A stretch of DNA of 64,000 nt. Source: Auanema rhodensis. Lineage: Eukaryota > Nematoda > Chromadorea > Rhabditida > Rhabditidae. Under the pieces are notes generated by a model. That model was not told the DNA's origin, made no database searches, and saw nothing but the letters and a program-made list of their open reading frames with translations. This document shows, piece by piece, positions 1 to 12,388 of the stretch. Where the stretch lies: assembly GCA_964057225.1 (NCBI GenBank), contig OZ059898.1, positions 14,099,767 through 14,163,766 on the forward strand. Reading direction: 5' to 3'. The position numbers were made by a program, and so were the translations under genes. Every line of letters starts with the position of its first letter. The first letter of the stretch is position 1.

Positions 1-51
1 AATCTTTGCAACATATTGCATTCAAATCGTTCACAAAAAATGAAAAATGTA

Positions 52-123
52 TGTGTTCGGGGGGAATCGAACCCCCGTCGAATGCTTGGAAGGCATCCAT
101 GCTGACCATTACACCACGAACGC
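52..123 (-). tRNA. tRNA-Gly(UCC), acceptor-stem variant
   Basis: First complete copy in the window. The plus strand reads gtgttcg instead of gcgttcg, so tRNA base 71 is A rather than G and faces C2: one mismatch in the acceptor stem. The copy at 2743-2814 carries the same change, so the two share a duplication history. The rest of the cloverleaf is intact. It may charge or process poorly. Confidence 0.9.
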
Positions 124-297
124 TACGATGGCTCTTGAACTATTAGATTAGATGAGTTGACACATCTTTGACTTCATTGATAATTACGAATGAAAAGCAG
201 AAACATATTTTTTCAACGTTTCACATCGAAAATTCAAAAATGGACAAGCTCAAGTATTTTCAAAATCTTTGCAACATATTGCAATCAAATCGTTCAC

Positions 298-310
298 AAA
301 AAATGAAAAA
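298..310 (-). terminator. double oligo-T Pol III terminator of the consensus copy
   Basis: On the minus strand a T5 run (306-310) begins four bases after the discriminator and a T6 run (298-303) follows two bases later. Both are retained in most units even where the rest of the spacer changes, so each unit is a self-contained Pol III gene with a very short trailer. Confidence 0.85.
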
Positions 311-325
311 TGTATGCGTTCGGGG

Positions 326-336
326 GGAATCGAACC
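326..336 (-). promoter_or_regulatory. Pol III B box of the consensus copy
   Basis: Minus strand GGTTCGATTCC, an exact match to the GGTTCGANTCC consensus bound by TFIIIC. Present in almost all of the 147 copies; altered at 1104, 5110, 6168, 8025, 11466 (position 62), 5905 (C56) and 6969 (G57). Confidence 0.9.
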
Positions 337-368
337 CCCGTCGAATGCTTGGAAGGCATCCATGCTGA

Positions 369-379
369 CCATTACACCA
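369..379 (-). promoter_or_regulatory. Pol III A box of the consensus copy
   Basis: Minus strand TGGTGTAATGG, at the usual A-box place in the D arm of a type 2 Pol III promoter. Unchanged in nearly all copies; the copy at 21824 alters the GG. Confidence 0.85.
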
Positions 380-1103
380 CGAACGCTACGATGGCTCTTG
401 AACTATTAGATTAGATGAGTTGACACATCTTTGACTTCATTGATAATTACGAATGAAAAGCAGTAACATATTTTTTCAACGTTTCACATCAAAAAATCAA
501 AAATGGACAAGCTCAAGTATTTTCAAAATCTTTGCAACATATTGCATTCAAATCGTTCACAAAAAATGAAAAATGTATGCGTTCGGGGGGAATCGAACCC
601 CCGTCGAATGCTTGGAAGGCATCCATGCTGACCATTACACCACGAACGCTACGATGGCTCTTGAACTATTAGATTAGATGAGTTGACACATCTTTGACTT
701 CATTGATAATTACGAATGAAAAGCAGAAACATATTTTTTCAACGTTTCACATCGAAAATTCAAAAATGGACAAGCTCAAGTATTTTCAAAATCTTTGCAA
801 CATATTGCAATCAAATCGTTCACAAAAAATGAAAAATGTATGCGTTCGGGGGGAATCGAACCCCCGTCGAATGCTTGGAAGGCATCCATGCTGACCATTA
901 CACCACGAACGCTACGATGGCTCTTGAACTATTAGATTAGATGAGTTGACACATCTTTGACTTCATTGATAATTACGAATGAAAAGCAGAAACATATTTT
1001 TTCAACGTTTCACATCAAAAAATCAAAAATGGACAAGCTCAAGTATTTTCAAAATCTTTGCAACATATTGCATTCAAATCGTTCACAAAAAATGAAAAAT
1101 GTA

Positions 1104-1175
1104 TGCGTTCGGGGAGAATCGAACCCCCGTCGAATGCTTGGAAGGCATCCATGCTGACCATTACACCACGAACGC
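1104..1175 (-). tRNA. tRNA-Gly(UCC), C62U variant
   Basis: The plus strand has gggag for ggggg in the T stem, giving C62 to U on the tRNA. G52 can still pair with it by wobble, so the fold should hold. The same change occurs at 5110-5181, 6168-6239, 8025-8096 and 11466-11537, each time followed by a unit of the long spacer type, which marks these as copies of one duplicated block. Confidence 0.93.
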
Positions 1176-2079
1176 TACGATGGCTCTTGAACTATTTGAT
1201 TAGATGAGTTGACACATCTTTGACTTCATTGATAATTACGAATGAAAAGCAGTAACATATTTTTTTCAAACGTTTCACATCAAAAATTCAAAAATGGACA
1301 AGCTCAAGTACTTTCAAAATCTTTGCAACATATTGCAAAACGTCAAACCATTCTTAAAAAATGAAAAATGTATGCGTTCGGGGGGAATCGAACCCCCGTC
1401 GAATGCTTGGAAGGCATCCATGCTGACCATTACACCACGAACGCTACAATAGGTTGTGAACTATTAGATTAGATGAGTTGACACATCTTTGACTTCATAT
1501 ATAATTACGAATGAAAAGCAGTAACATATTTTTTTCAAACGTTTCACATCAAAAATTCAAAAATGGACAAGCTCAAGTACTTTCAAAATCTTTGCAACAT
1601 ATTGCAATCAAATCGTTCACAAAAAATGAAAAATGTATGCGTTCGGGGGGAATCGAACCCCCGTCGAATGCTTGGAAGGCATCCATGCTGACCATTACAC
1701 CACGAACGCTACGATGGCTCTTGAACTATTAGATTAGATGAGTTGACACATCTTTGACTTCATTGATAATTACGAATGAAAAGCAGAAACATATTTTTTC
1801 AACGTTTCACATCGAAAATTCAAAAATGGACAAGCTCAAGTATTTTCAAAATCTTTGCAACATATTGCAATCAAATCGTTCACAAAAAATGAAAAATGTA
1901 TGCGTTCGGGGGGAATCGAACCCCCGTCGAATGCTTGGAAGGCATCCATGCTGACCATTACACCACGAACGCTACGATGGCTCTTGAACTATTAGATTAG
2001 ATGAGTTGACACATCTTTGACTTCATATATAACTACAGAATGAAAAGCAGAAACATATTTTTTTCAAACGTTTCACATC

Positions 2080-2419
2080 CGTTCCATTCGGACTCCCCAT
2101 ATATGTAGCTGAAGGGTTAGAGCCAGACGACCAGAGGACCGAGGAATGGCTCCGCCTTCCCTCGTTCCCTTGGTCGGGAGTTCGCCTCTTAGCAAGCTCA
2201 TGGACGGCTTGTAGTTTAGTCTTTATACTTATATTTATCTTATTGTATTGTATCTTTATCTTTGTATATTATTGTTGTAGTTTCATGCCAATAAATCTTT
2301 CTCTCTTTTATCTTATGATTGACCTTATGCTCTTTATTCCTTACCGCTACACCAAGGAATACTATGCGCGTCATAGTATAAACTACAATGGTTTATATTA
2401 TCGACGCAGGAGCATAACG
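2080..2419 (+). mobile_element. solo LTR inserted in the tRNA array
   Basis: This 340-bp block is foreign to the repeat and is nearly the reverse complement of 27003-27349, so the two are LTRs of one family. In this orientation it starts CGTTCCATTCGG and ends GGAGCATAACG; the other copy has the fuller ends ACGTTCC..GGAACGT. Inside is an AT-rich TATA-like stretch near 2225 and AATAAA at 2290-2295, as expected of an LTR with promoter and polyadenylation signal. No internal coding region accompanies it. The array on the left ends with acgtttcacatc and on the right resumes with acgttccacatc, so either a long target duplication or recombination joined it. The next unit has also lost about 40 bp of spacer, near 2460. 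Confidence 0.85.
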
Positions 2420-2742
2420 TTCCACATCGAAAATTCAAAAATGGACAAGCTCAAGTATTCTTAAAAAATGAAAAATGTATGCGTTCGGGGGGAATCGAAC
2501 CCCCGTCGAATGCTTGGAAGGCATCCATGCTGACCATTACACCACGAACGCTACGATGGTTCTTGAACTATTAGATTAGATGAGTTGACACATCTTTGAC
2601 TTCATTGATAATTACGAATGAAAAGCAGAAACATATTTTTTCAACGTTTCACATCAAAAAATCAAAAATGGACAAGCTCAAGTATTTTCAAAATCTTTGC
2701 AACATATTGCATTCAAATCGTTCACAAAAAATGAAAAATGTA

Positions 2743-2814
2743 TGTGTTCGGGGGGAATCGAACCCCCGTCGAATGCTTGGAAGGCATCCATGCTGACCAT
2801 TACACCACGAACGC
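2743..2814 (-). tRNA. tRNA-Gly(UCC), acceptor-stem variant
   Basis: Carries the same G71 to A change as the copy at 52-123, at an offset of 2691 bp. Confidence 0.9.
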
Positions 2815-5109
2815 TACGATGGCTCTTAAACTATTAGATTAGATGAGTTGACACATCTTTGACTTCATTGATAATTACGAATGAAAAGCAGAAACATATT
2901 TTTTCAACGTTTCACATCGAAAATTCAAAAATGGACAAGCTCAAGTATTTTCAAAATCTTTGCAACATATTGCAATCAAATCGTTCACAAAAAATGAAAA
3001 ATGTATGCGTTCGGGGGGAATCGAACCCCCGTCGAATGCTTGGAAGGCATCCATGCTGACCATTACACCACGAACGCTACGATGGCTCTTGAACTATTAG
3101 ATTAGATGAGTTGACACATCTTTGACTTCATTGATAATTACGAATGAAAAGCAGAAACATATTTTTTCAACGTTTCACATCAAAAAATCAAAAATGGACA
3201 AGCTCAAGTATTTTCAAAATCTTTGCAACATATTGCATTCAAATCGTTCACAAAAAATGAAAAATGTATGCGTTCGGGGGGAATCGAACCCCCGTCGAAT
3301 GCTTGGAAGGCATCCATGCTGACCATTACACCACGAACGCTACGATGGCTCTTGAACTATTAGATTAGATGAGTTGACACATCTTTGACTTTATTGATAA
3401 TTACGAATGAAAAGCAGAAACATATTTTTTCAACGTTTCACATCGAAAATTCAAAAATGGACAAGCTCAAGTATTTTCAAAATCTTTGCAACATATTGCA
3501 ATCAAATCGTTCACAAAAAATGAAAAATGTATGCGTTCGGGGGGAATCGAACCCCCGTCGAATGCTTGGAAGGCATCCATGCTGACCATTACACCACGAA
3601 CGCTACAATAGGTTGTGAACTATTAGATTAGATGAGTTGACACATCTTTGACTTCATTGATAATTACGAATGAAAAGCAGAAACATATTTTTTCAACGTT
3701 TCACATCGAAAATTCAAAAATGGACAAGCTCAAGTATTTTCAAAATCTTTGCAACATATTGCATTCAAATCGTTCACAAAAAATGAAAAATGTATGCGTT
3801 CGGGGGGAATCGAACCCCCGTCGAATGCTTGGAAGGCATCCATGCTGACCATTACACCACGAACGCTACAATAGGTTGTGAACTATTAGATTAGATGAGT
3901 TGACACATCTTTGACTTCATTGATAATTACGAATGAAAAGCAGAAACATATTTTTTCAACGTTTCACATCGAAAATTCAAAAATGGACAAGCTCAAGTAT
4001 TTTCAAAATCTTTGCAACATATTGCAATCAAATCGTTCACAAAAAATGAAAAATGTATGCGTTCGGGGGGAATCGAACCCCCGTCGAATGCTTGGAAGGC
4101 ATCCATGCTGACCATTACACCACGAACGCTACGATGGCTCTTGAACTATTAGATTAGATGAGTTGACACATCTTTGACTTCATTGATAATTACGAATGAA
4201 AAGCAGAAACATATTTTTTCAACGTTTCACATCAAAAAATCAAAAATGGACAAGCTCAAGTATTTTCAAAATCTTTGCAACATATTGCAATCAAATCGTT
4301 CACAAAAAATGAAAAATGTATGCGTTCGGGGGGAATCGAACCCCCGTCGAATGCTTGGAAGGCATCCATGCTGACCATTACACCACGAACGCTACGATGG
4401 CTCTTGAACTATTAGATTAGATGAGTTGACACATCTTTGACTTTATTGATAATTACGAATGAAAAGCAGTAACATATTTTTTCAACGTTTCACATCGAAA
4501 ATTCAAAAATGGACAAGCTCAAGTATTTTCAAAATCTTTGCAACATATTGCAATCAAATCGTTCACAAAAAATGAAAAATGTATGCGTTCGGGGGGAATC
4601 GAACCCCCGTCGAATGCTTGGAAGGCATCCATGCTGACCATTACACCACGAACGCTACGATGGCTCTTGAACTATTAGATTAGATGAGTTGACACATCTT
4701 TGACTTTATTGATAATTACGAATGAAAAGCAGTAACATATTTTTTCAACGTTTCACATCAAAAAATCAAAAATGGACAAGCTCAAGTATTTTCAAAATCT
4801 TTGCAACATATTGCAATCAAATCGTTCACAAAAAATGAAAAATGTATGCGTTCGGGGGGAATCGAACCCCCGTCGAATGCTTGGAAGGCATCCATGCTGA
4901 CCATTACACCACGAACGCTACGATGGCTCTTGAACTATTAGATTAGATGAGTTGACACATCTTTGACTTCATTGATAATTACGAATGAAAAGCAGAAACA
5001 TATTTTTTCAACGTTTCACATCAAAAAATCAAAAATGGACAAGCTCAAGTATTTTCAAAATCTTTGCAACATATTGCATTCAAATCGTTCACAAAAAATG
5101 AAAAATGTA

Positions 5110-5181
5110 TGCGTTCGGGGAGAATCGAACCCCCGTCGAATGCTTGGAAGGCATCCATGCTGACCATTACACCACGAACGC
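5110..5181 (-). tRNA. tRNA-Gly(UCC), C62U variant
   Basis: Second of five copies with the T-stem C62 to U change (G-U wobble). Confidence 0.93.
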
Positions 5182-5904
5182 TACGATGGCTCTTGAACTA
5201 TTTGATTAGATGAGTTGACACATCTTTGACTTCATATATAATTACGAATGAAAAGCAGTAACATATTTTTTTCAAACGTTTCACATCAAAAATTCAAAAA
5301 TGGACAAGCTCAAGTACTTTCAAAATCTTTGCAACATATTGCAAAACGTCAAACCATTCTTAAAAAATGAAAAATGTATGCGTTCGGGGGGAATCGAACC
5401 CCCGTCGAATGCTTGGAAGGCATCCATGCTGACCATTACACCACGAACGCTACGATGGCTCTTGAACTATTAGATTAGATGAGTTGACACATCTTTGACT
5501 TCATTGATAATTACGAATGAAAAGCAAAAACATATTTTTTCAACGTTTCACATCAAAAATTCAAAAATGGACAAGCTCAAGTACTTTCAAAATCTTTGCA
5601 ACATATTGCAATCAAATCGTTCACAAAAAATGAAAAATGTATGCGTTCGGGGGGAATCGAACCCCCGTCGAATGCTTGGAAGGCATCCATGCTGACCATT
5701 ACACCACGAACGCTACAATAGGTTGTGAACTATTAGATTAGATGAGTTGACACATCTTTGACTTCATATATAATTACGAATGAAAAGCAGAAACATATTT
5801 TTTCAACGTTTCACTTCAAAAAATCAAAAATGGACAAGCTCAAGTATTTTCAAAATCTTTGCAACATATTGCAATCAAATCGTTCACAAAAAATGAAAAA
5901 TGTA

Positions 5905-5976
5905 TGCGTTCGGGGGGAATCCAACCCCCGTCGAATGCTTGGAAGGCATCCATGCTGACCATTACACCACGAACGC
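5905..5976 (-). tRNA. tRNA-Gly(UCC), T-loop C56G variant
   Basis: The plus strand has aatccaa for aatcgaa, so the T loop reads TTGGATT. C56 is nearly invariant in tRNAs and pairs with G19 at the elbow, and it is also a core base of the B box. This copy is a likely loss-of-function allele for both folding and TFIIIC binding. Confidence 0.88.
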
Positions 5977-6167
5977 TACGATGGCTCTTGAACTATTAGA
6001 TTAGATGAGTTGACACATCTTTGACTTCATTGATAATTACGAATGAAAAGCAGAAACATATTTTTTCAACGTTTCACATCAAAAAATCAAAAATGGACAA
6101 GCTCAAGTATTTTCAAAATCTTTGCAACATATTGCATTCAAATCGTTCACAAAAAATGAAAAATGTA

Positions 6168-6239
6168 TGCGTTCGGGGAGAATCGAACCCCCGTCGAATG
6201 CTTGGAAGGCATCCATGCTGACCATTACACCACGAACGC
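6168..6239 (-). tRNA. tRNA-Gly(UCC), C62U variant
   Basis: Third C62 to U copy. The four units after it (6437, 6706, 6969, 7232) recur at an offset of 1857 bp. Confidence 0.93.
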
Positions 6240-6968
6240 TACGATGGCTCTTGAACTATTTGATTAGATGAGTTGACACATCTTTGACTTCATTGATAAT
6301 TACGAATGAAAAGCAGTAACATATTTTTTTCAAACGTTTCACATCAAAAATTCAAAAATGGACAAGCTCAAGTACTTTCAAAATCTTTGCAACATATTGC
6401 AAAACGTCAAACCATTCTTAAAAAATGAAAAATGTATGCGTTCGGGGGGAATCGAACCCCCGTCGAATGCTTGGAAGGCATCCATGCTGACCATTACACC
6501 ACGAACGCTACAATAGGTTGTGAACTATTAGATTAGATGAGTTGACACATCTTTGACTTCATATATAATTACGAATGAAAAGCAGTAACATATTTTTTTC
6601 AAACGTTTCACATCAAAAATTCAAAAATGGACAAGCTCAAGTACTTTCAAAATCTTTGCAACATATTGCAAAACGTCAAACCATTCTTAAAAAATGAAAA
6701 ATGTATGCGTTCGGGGGGAATCGAACCCCCGTCGAATGCTTGGAAGGCATCCATGCTGACCATTACACCACGAACGCTACGATGGCTCTTGAACTATTAG
6801 ATTAGATGAGTTGACACATCTTTGACTTCATTGATAATTACGAATGAAAAGCAGAAACATATTTTTTCAACGTTTCACATCAAAAATTCAAAAATGGACA
6901 AGCTCAAGTACTTTCAAAATCTTTGCAACATATTGCAATCAAATCGTTCACAAAAAATGAAAAATGTA

Positions 6969-7040
6969 TGCGTTCGGGGGGAATTGAACCCCCGTCGAAT
7001 GCTTGGAAGGCATCCATGCTGACCATTACACCACGAACGC
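6969..7040 (-). tRNA. tRNA-Gly(UCC), T-loop G57A variant
   Basis: The plus strand has aattgaa, so the T loop reads TTCAATT. Purine 57 is kept, so the fold is probably tolerated. The related copy 1857 bp to the right (8826) lacks this change. Confidence 0.9.
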
Positions 7041-8024
7041 TACAATAGGTTGTGAACTATTAGATTAGATGAGTTGACACATCTTTGACTTCATTGATAA
7101 TTACGAATGAAAAGCAGAAACATATTTTTTCAACGTTTCACATCAAAAATTCAAAAATGGACAAGCTCAAGTACTTTCAAAATCTTTGCAACATATTGCA
7201 ATCAAATCGTTCACAAAAAATGAAAAATGTATGCGTTCGGGGGGAATCGAACCCCCGTCGAATGCTTGGAAGGCATCCATGCTGACCATTACACCACGAA
7301 CGCTACGATGGCTCTTGAACTATTTGATTAGATGAGTTGACACATCTTTGACTTCATTGATAATTACGAATGAAAAGCAGTAACATATTTTTTTCAAACG
7401 TTCCACATCGAAAATTCAAAAATGGACAAGCTCAAATATTTTCAAAATCTTTGCAACATATTGCAATCAAATCGTTCACAAAAAATGAAAAATGTATGCG
7501 TTCGGGGGGAATCGAACCCCCGTCGAATGCTTGGAAGGCATCCATGCTGACCATTACACCACGAACGCTACGATGGCTCTTGAACTATTTGATTAGATGA
7601 GTTGACACATCTTTGACTTCATTGATAATTACGAATGAAAAGCAGTAACATATTTTTTTCAAACGTTTCACATCAAAAATTCAAAAATGGACAAGCTCAA
7701 GTATTTTCAAAATCTTTGCAACATATTGCAATCAAATCGTTCACAAAAAATGAAAAATGTATGCGTTCGGGGGGAATCGAACCCCCGTCGAATGCTTGGA
7801 AGGCATCCATGCTGACCATTACACCACGAACGCTACGATGGCTCTTGAACTATTAGATTAGATGAGTTGACACATCTTTGACTTCATTGATAATTACGAA
7901 TGAAAAGCAGAAACATATTTTTTCAACGTTTCACATCAAAAAATCAAAAATGGACAAGCTCAAGTATTTTCAAAATCTTTGCAACATATTGCATTCAAAT
8001 CGCTCACAAAAAATGAAAAATGTA

Positions 8025-8096
8025 TGCGTTCGGGGAGAATCGAACCCCCGTCGAATGCTTGGAAGGCATCCATGCTGACCATTACACCACGAACGC
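8025..8096 (-). tRNA. tRNA-Gly(UCC), C62U variant
   Basis: Fourth C62 to U copy, 1857 bp from the copy at 6168. Its left spacer has 'atcgctcac' for 'atcgttcac'. Confidence 0.93.
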
Positions 8097-11000
8097 TACG
8101 ATGGCTCTTGAACTATTTGATTAGATGAGTTGACACATCTTTGACTTCATTGATAATTACGAATGAAAAGCAGTAACATATTTTTTTCAAACGTTTCACA
8201 TCAAAAATTCAAAAATGGACAAGCTCAAGTACTTTCAAAATCTTTGCAACATATTGCAAAACGTCAAACCATTCTTAAAAAATGAAAAATGTATGCGTTC
8301 GGGGGGAATCGAACCCCCGTCGAATGCTTGGAAGGCATCCATGCTGACCATTACACCACGAACGCTACAATAGGTTGTGAACTATTAGATTAGATGAGTT
8401 GACACATCTTTGACTTCATATATAATTACGAATGAAAAGCAGTAACATATTTTTTTCAAACGTTTCACATCAAAAATTCAAAAATGGACAAGCTCAAGTA
8501 CTTTCAAAATCTTTGCAACATATTGCAAAACGTCAAACCATTCTTAAAAAATGAAAAATGTATGCGTTCGGGGGGAATCGAACCCCCGTCGAATGCTTGG
8601 AAGGCATCCATGCTGACCATTACACCACGAACGCTACGATGGCTCTTGAACTATTAGATTAGATGAGTTGACACATCTTTGACTTCATTGATAATTACGA
8701 ATGAAAAGCAGAAACATATTTTTTCAACGTTTCACATCAAAAATTCAAAAATGGACAAGCTCAAGTACTTTCAAAATCTTTGCAACATATTGCAATCAAA
8801 TCGTTCACAAAAAATGAAAAATGTATGCGTTCGGGGGGAATCGAACCCCCGTCGAATGCTTGGAAGGCATCCATGCTGACCATTACACCACGAACGCTAC
8901 AATAGGTTGTGAACTATTAGATTAGATGAGTTGACACATCTTTGACTTCATATATAATTACGAATGAAAAGCAGAAACATATTTTTTCAACGTTTCACAT
9001 CAAAAATTCAAAAATGGACAAGCTCAAGTACTTTCAAAATCTTTGCAACATATTGCAATCAAATCGTTCACAAAAAATGAAAAATGTATGCGTTCGGGGG
9101 GAATCGAACCCCCGTCGAATGCTTGGAAGGCATCCATGCTGACCATTACACCACGAACGCTACGATGGCTCTTGAACTATTAGATTAGATGAGTTGACAC
9201 ATCTTTGACTTCATTGATAATTACGAATGAAAAGCAGTAACATATTTTTTTCAAACGTTTCACATCAAAAATTCAAAAATGGACAAGCTCAAGTACTTTC
9301 AAAATCTTTGCAACATATTGCAAAACGTCAAACCATTCTTAAAAAATGAAAAATGTATGCGTTCGGGGGGAATCGAACCCCCGTCGAATGCTTGGAAGGC
9401 ATCCATGCTGACCATTACACCACGAACGCTACGATGGCTCTTGAACTATTAGATTAGATGAGTTGACACATCTTTGACTTCATATATAATTACGAATGAA
9501 AAGCAGAAACATATTTTTTCAACGTTTCACTTCAAAAAATCAAAAATGGACAAGCTCAAGTATTTTCAAAATCTTTGCAACATATTGCAATCAAATCGTT
9601 CACAAAAAATGAAAAATGTATGCGTTCGGGGGGAATCGAACCCCCGTCGAATGCTTGGAAGGCATCCATGCTGACCATTACACCACGAACGCTACGATGG
9701 CTCTTGAACTATTAGATTAGATGAGTTGACACATCTTTGACTTCATTGATAATTACGAATGAAAAGCAGAAACATATTTTTTCAACGTTTCACATCGAAA
9801 ATTCAAAAATGGACAAGCTCAAGTATTTTCAAAATCTTTGCAACATATTGCAATCAAATCGTTCACAAAAAATGAAAAATGTATGCGTTCGGGGGGAATC
9901 GAACCCCCGTCGAATGCTTGGAAGGCATCCATGCTGACCATTACACCACGAACGCTACGATGGCTCTTGAACTATTAGATTAGATGAGTTGACACATCTT
10001 TGACTTCATTGATAATTACGAATGAAAAGCAGAAACATATTTTTTCAACGTTTCACATCAAAAAATCAAAAATGGACAAGCTCAAATATTTTCAAAATCT
10101 TTGCAACATATTGCAATCAAATCGTTCACAAAAAATGAAAAATGTATGCGTTCGGGGGGAATCGAACCCCCGTCGAATGCTTGGAAGGCATCCATGCTGA
10201 CCATTACACCACGAACGCTACAATAGGTTGTGAACTATTAGATTAGATGAGTTGACACATCTTTGACTTCATATATAATTACGAATGAAAAGCAGAAACA
10301 TATTTTTTTCAAACGTTTCACATCAAAAATTCAAAAATGGACAAGCTCAAATATTTTCAAAATCTTTGCAACATATTGCAATCAAATCGTTCACAAAAAA
10401 TGAAAAATGTATGCGTTCGGGGGGAATCGAACCCCCGTCGAATGCTTGGAAGGCATCCATGCTGACCATTACACCACGAACGCTACAATAGATTGTGAAC
10501 TATTAGATTAGATGAGTTGACACATCTTTGACTTCATATATAATTACGAATGAAAAGCAGAAACATATTTTTTTCAAACGTTTCACATCAAAAATTCAAA
10601 AATGGACAAGCTCAAATATTTTCAAAATCTTTGCAACATATTGCAATCAAATCGTTCACAAAAAATGAAAAATGTATGCGTTCGGGGGGAATCGAACCCC
10701 CGTCGAATGCTTGGAAGGCATCCATGCTGACCATTACACCACGAACGCTACGATGGCTCTTGAACTATTAGATTAGATGAGTTGACACATCTTTGACTTC
10801 ATTGATAATTACGAATGAAAAGCAGAAACATATTTTTTCAACGTTTCACATCAAAAATTCAAAAATGGACAAGCTCAAGTACTTTCAAAATCTTTGCAAC
10901 ATATTGCAATCAAATCGTTCACAAAAAATGAAAAATGTATGCGTTCGGGGGGAATCGAACCCCCGTCGAATGCTTGGAAGGCATCCATGCTGACCATTAC

Positions 11001-11465
11001 ACCACGAACGCTACAATAGGTTGTGAACTATTAGATTAGATGAGTTGACACATCTTTGACTTCATTGATAATTACGAATGAAAAGCAGAAACATATTTTT
11101 TCAACGTTTCACTTCAAAAAATCAAAAATGGACAAGCTCAAGTATTTTCAAAATCTTTGCAACATATTGCAATCAAATCGTTCACAAAAAATGAAAAATG
11201 TATGCGTTCGGGGGGAATCGAACCCCCGTCGAATGCTTGGAAGGCATCCATGCTGACCATTACACCACGAACGCTACGATGGCTCTTGAACTATTAGATT
11301 AGATGAGTTGACACATCTTTGACTTCATTGATAATTACGAATGAAAAGCAGAAACATATTTTTTCAACGTTTCACTTCAAAAAATCAAAAATGGACAAGC
11401 TCAAGTATTTTCAAAATCTTTGCAACATATTGCAATCAAATCGTTCACAAAAAATGAAAAATGTA

Positions 11466-11537
11466 TGCGTTCGGGGAGAATCGAACCCCCGTCGAATGCT
11501 TGGAAGGCATCCATGCTGACCATTACACCACGAACGC
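11466..11537 (-). tRNA. tRNA-Gly(UCC), C62U variant
   Basis: Fifth C62 to U copy. Confidence 0.93.
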
Positions 11538-12388
11538 TACGATGGCTCTTGAACTATTTGATTAGATGAGTTGACACATCTTTGACTTCATTGATAATTA
11601 CGAATGAAAAGCAGTAACATATTTTTTTCAAACGTTTCACATCAAAAATTCAAAGATGGACAAGCTCAAGTATTTTCAAAATCTTTGCAACATATTGCAA
11701 AACGTCAAACCATTCTTAAAAAATGAAAAATGTATGCGTTCGGGGGGAATCGAACCCCCGTCGAATGCTTGGAAGGCATCCATGCTGACCATTACACCAC
11801 GAACGCTACAATAGGTTGTGAACTATTAGATTAGATGAGTTGACACATCTTTGACTTCATATATAATTACGAATGAAAAGCAGTAACATATTTTTTTCAA
11901 ACGTTTCACATCAAAAATTCAAAAATGGACAAGCTCAAGTACTTTCAAAATCTTTGCAACATATTGCAAAACGTCAAACCATTCTTAAAAAATGAAAAAT
12001 GTATGCGTTCGGGGGGAATCGAACCCCCGTCGAATGCTTGGAAGGCATCCATGCTGACCATTACACCACGAACGCTACAATAGGTTGTGAACTATTAGAT
12101 TAGATGAGTTGACACATCTTTGACTTCATATATAATTACGAATGAAAAGCAGTAACATATTTTTTTCAAACGTTTCACATCAAAAATTCAAAAATGGACA
12201 AGCTCAAGTACTTTCAAAATCTTTGCAACATATTGCAAAACGTCAAACCATTCTTAAAAAATGAAAAATGTATGCGTTCGGGGGGAATCGAACCCCCGTC
12301 GAATGCTTGGAAGGCATCCATGCTGACCATTACACCACGAACGCTACGATGGCTCTTGAACTATTAGATTAGATGAGTTGACACATCT

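Larger units (their letters stand above)
315..386 (-). tRNA. tRNA-Gly(UCC), consensus copy
   Basis: Representative of the majority sequence. Read on the minus strand: 7-bp acceptor stem GCGTTCG/CGAACGC, D arm GTGT/GCAT with GG in the loop, anticodon stem GATGC/GCATT closing the loop CTTCCAA (anticodon TCC, so UCC), 4-nt variable loop CGAC, T stem GGGGG/CCCCC around TTCGATT, and discriminator A. This is the standard eukaryotic tRNA-Gly(UCC) layout; it decodes GGA (and GGG by wobble). No intron and no encoded CCA. Confidence 0.98.
1..2079 (-). repeat. tRNA-Gly(UCC) tandem array, segment 1
   Basis: Eight head-to-tail units of about 263-269 bp, each with a complete 72-nt tRNA-Gly(UCC) gene on the minus strand. 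Left ends of the tRNAs (discriminator base; each runs 72 bp to the right): 52, 315, 578, 841, 1104, 1373, 1638, 1901. The array continues beyond the left window edge because base 1 already lies inside a unit. Spacer subtypes seen here: the side next to the tRNA 5' end reads either 'cgatggctcttg' or 'caataggttgtg', and the side next to the 3' end has either a short form or a longer form containing 'acgtcaaaccattc'. The segment ends where an LTR is inserted. Confidence 0.97.
6168..9160 (-). repeat. higher-order repeat, 7-unit period of 1857 bp
   Basis: The tRNAs at 6168, 6437, 6706, 6969 and 7232 recur at 8025, 8294, 8563, 8826 and 9089, all exactly 1857 bp apart, with the same order of spacer subtypes and the shared C62U marker at the start. 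This points to unequal exchange or block duplication of several units at once. Confidence 0.75.
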
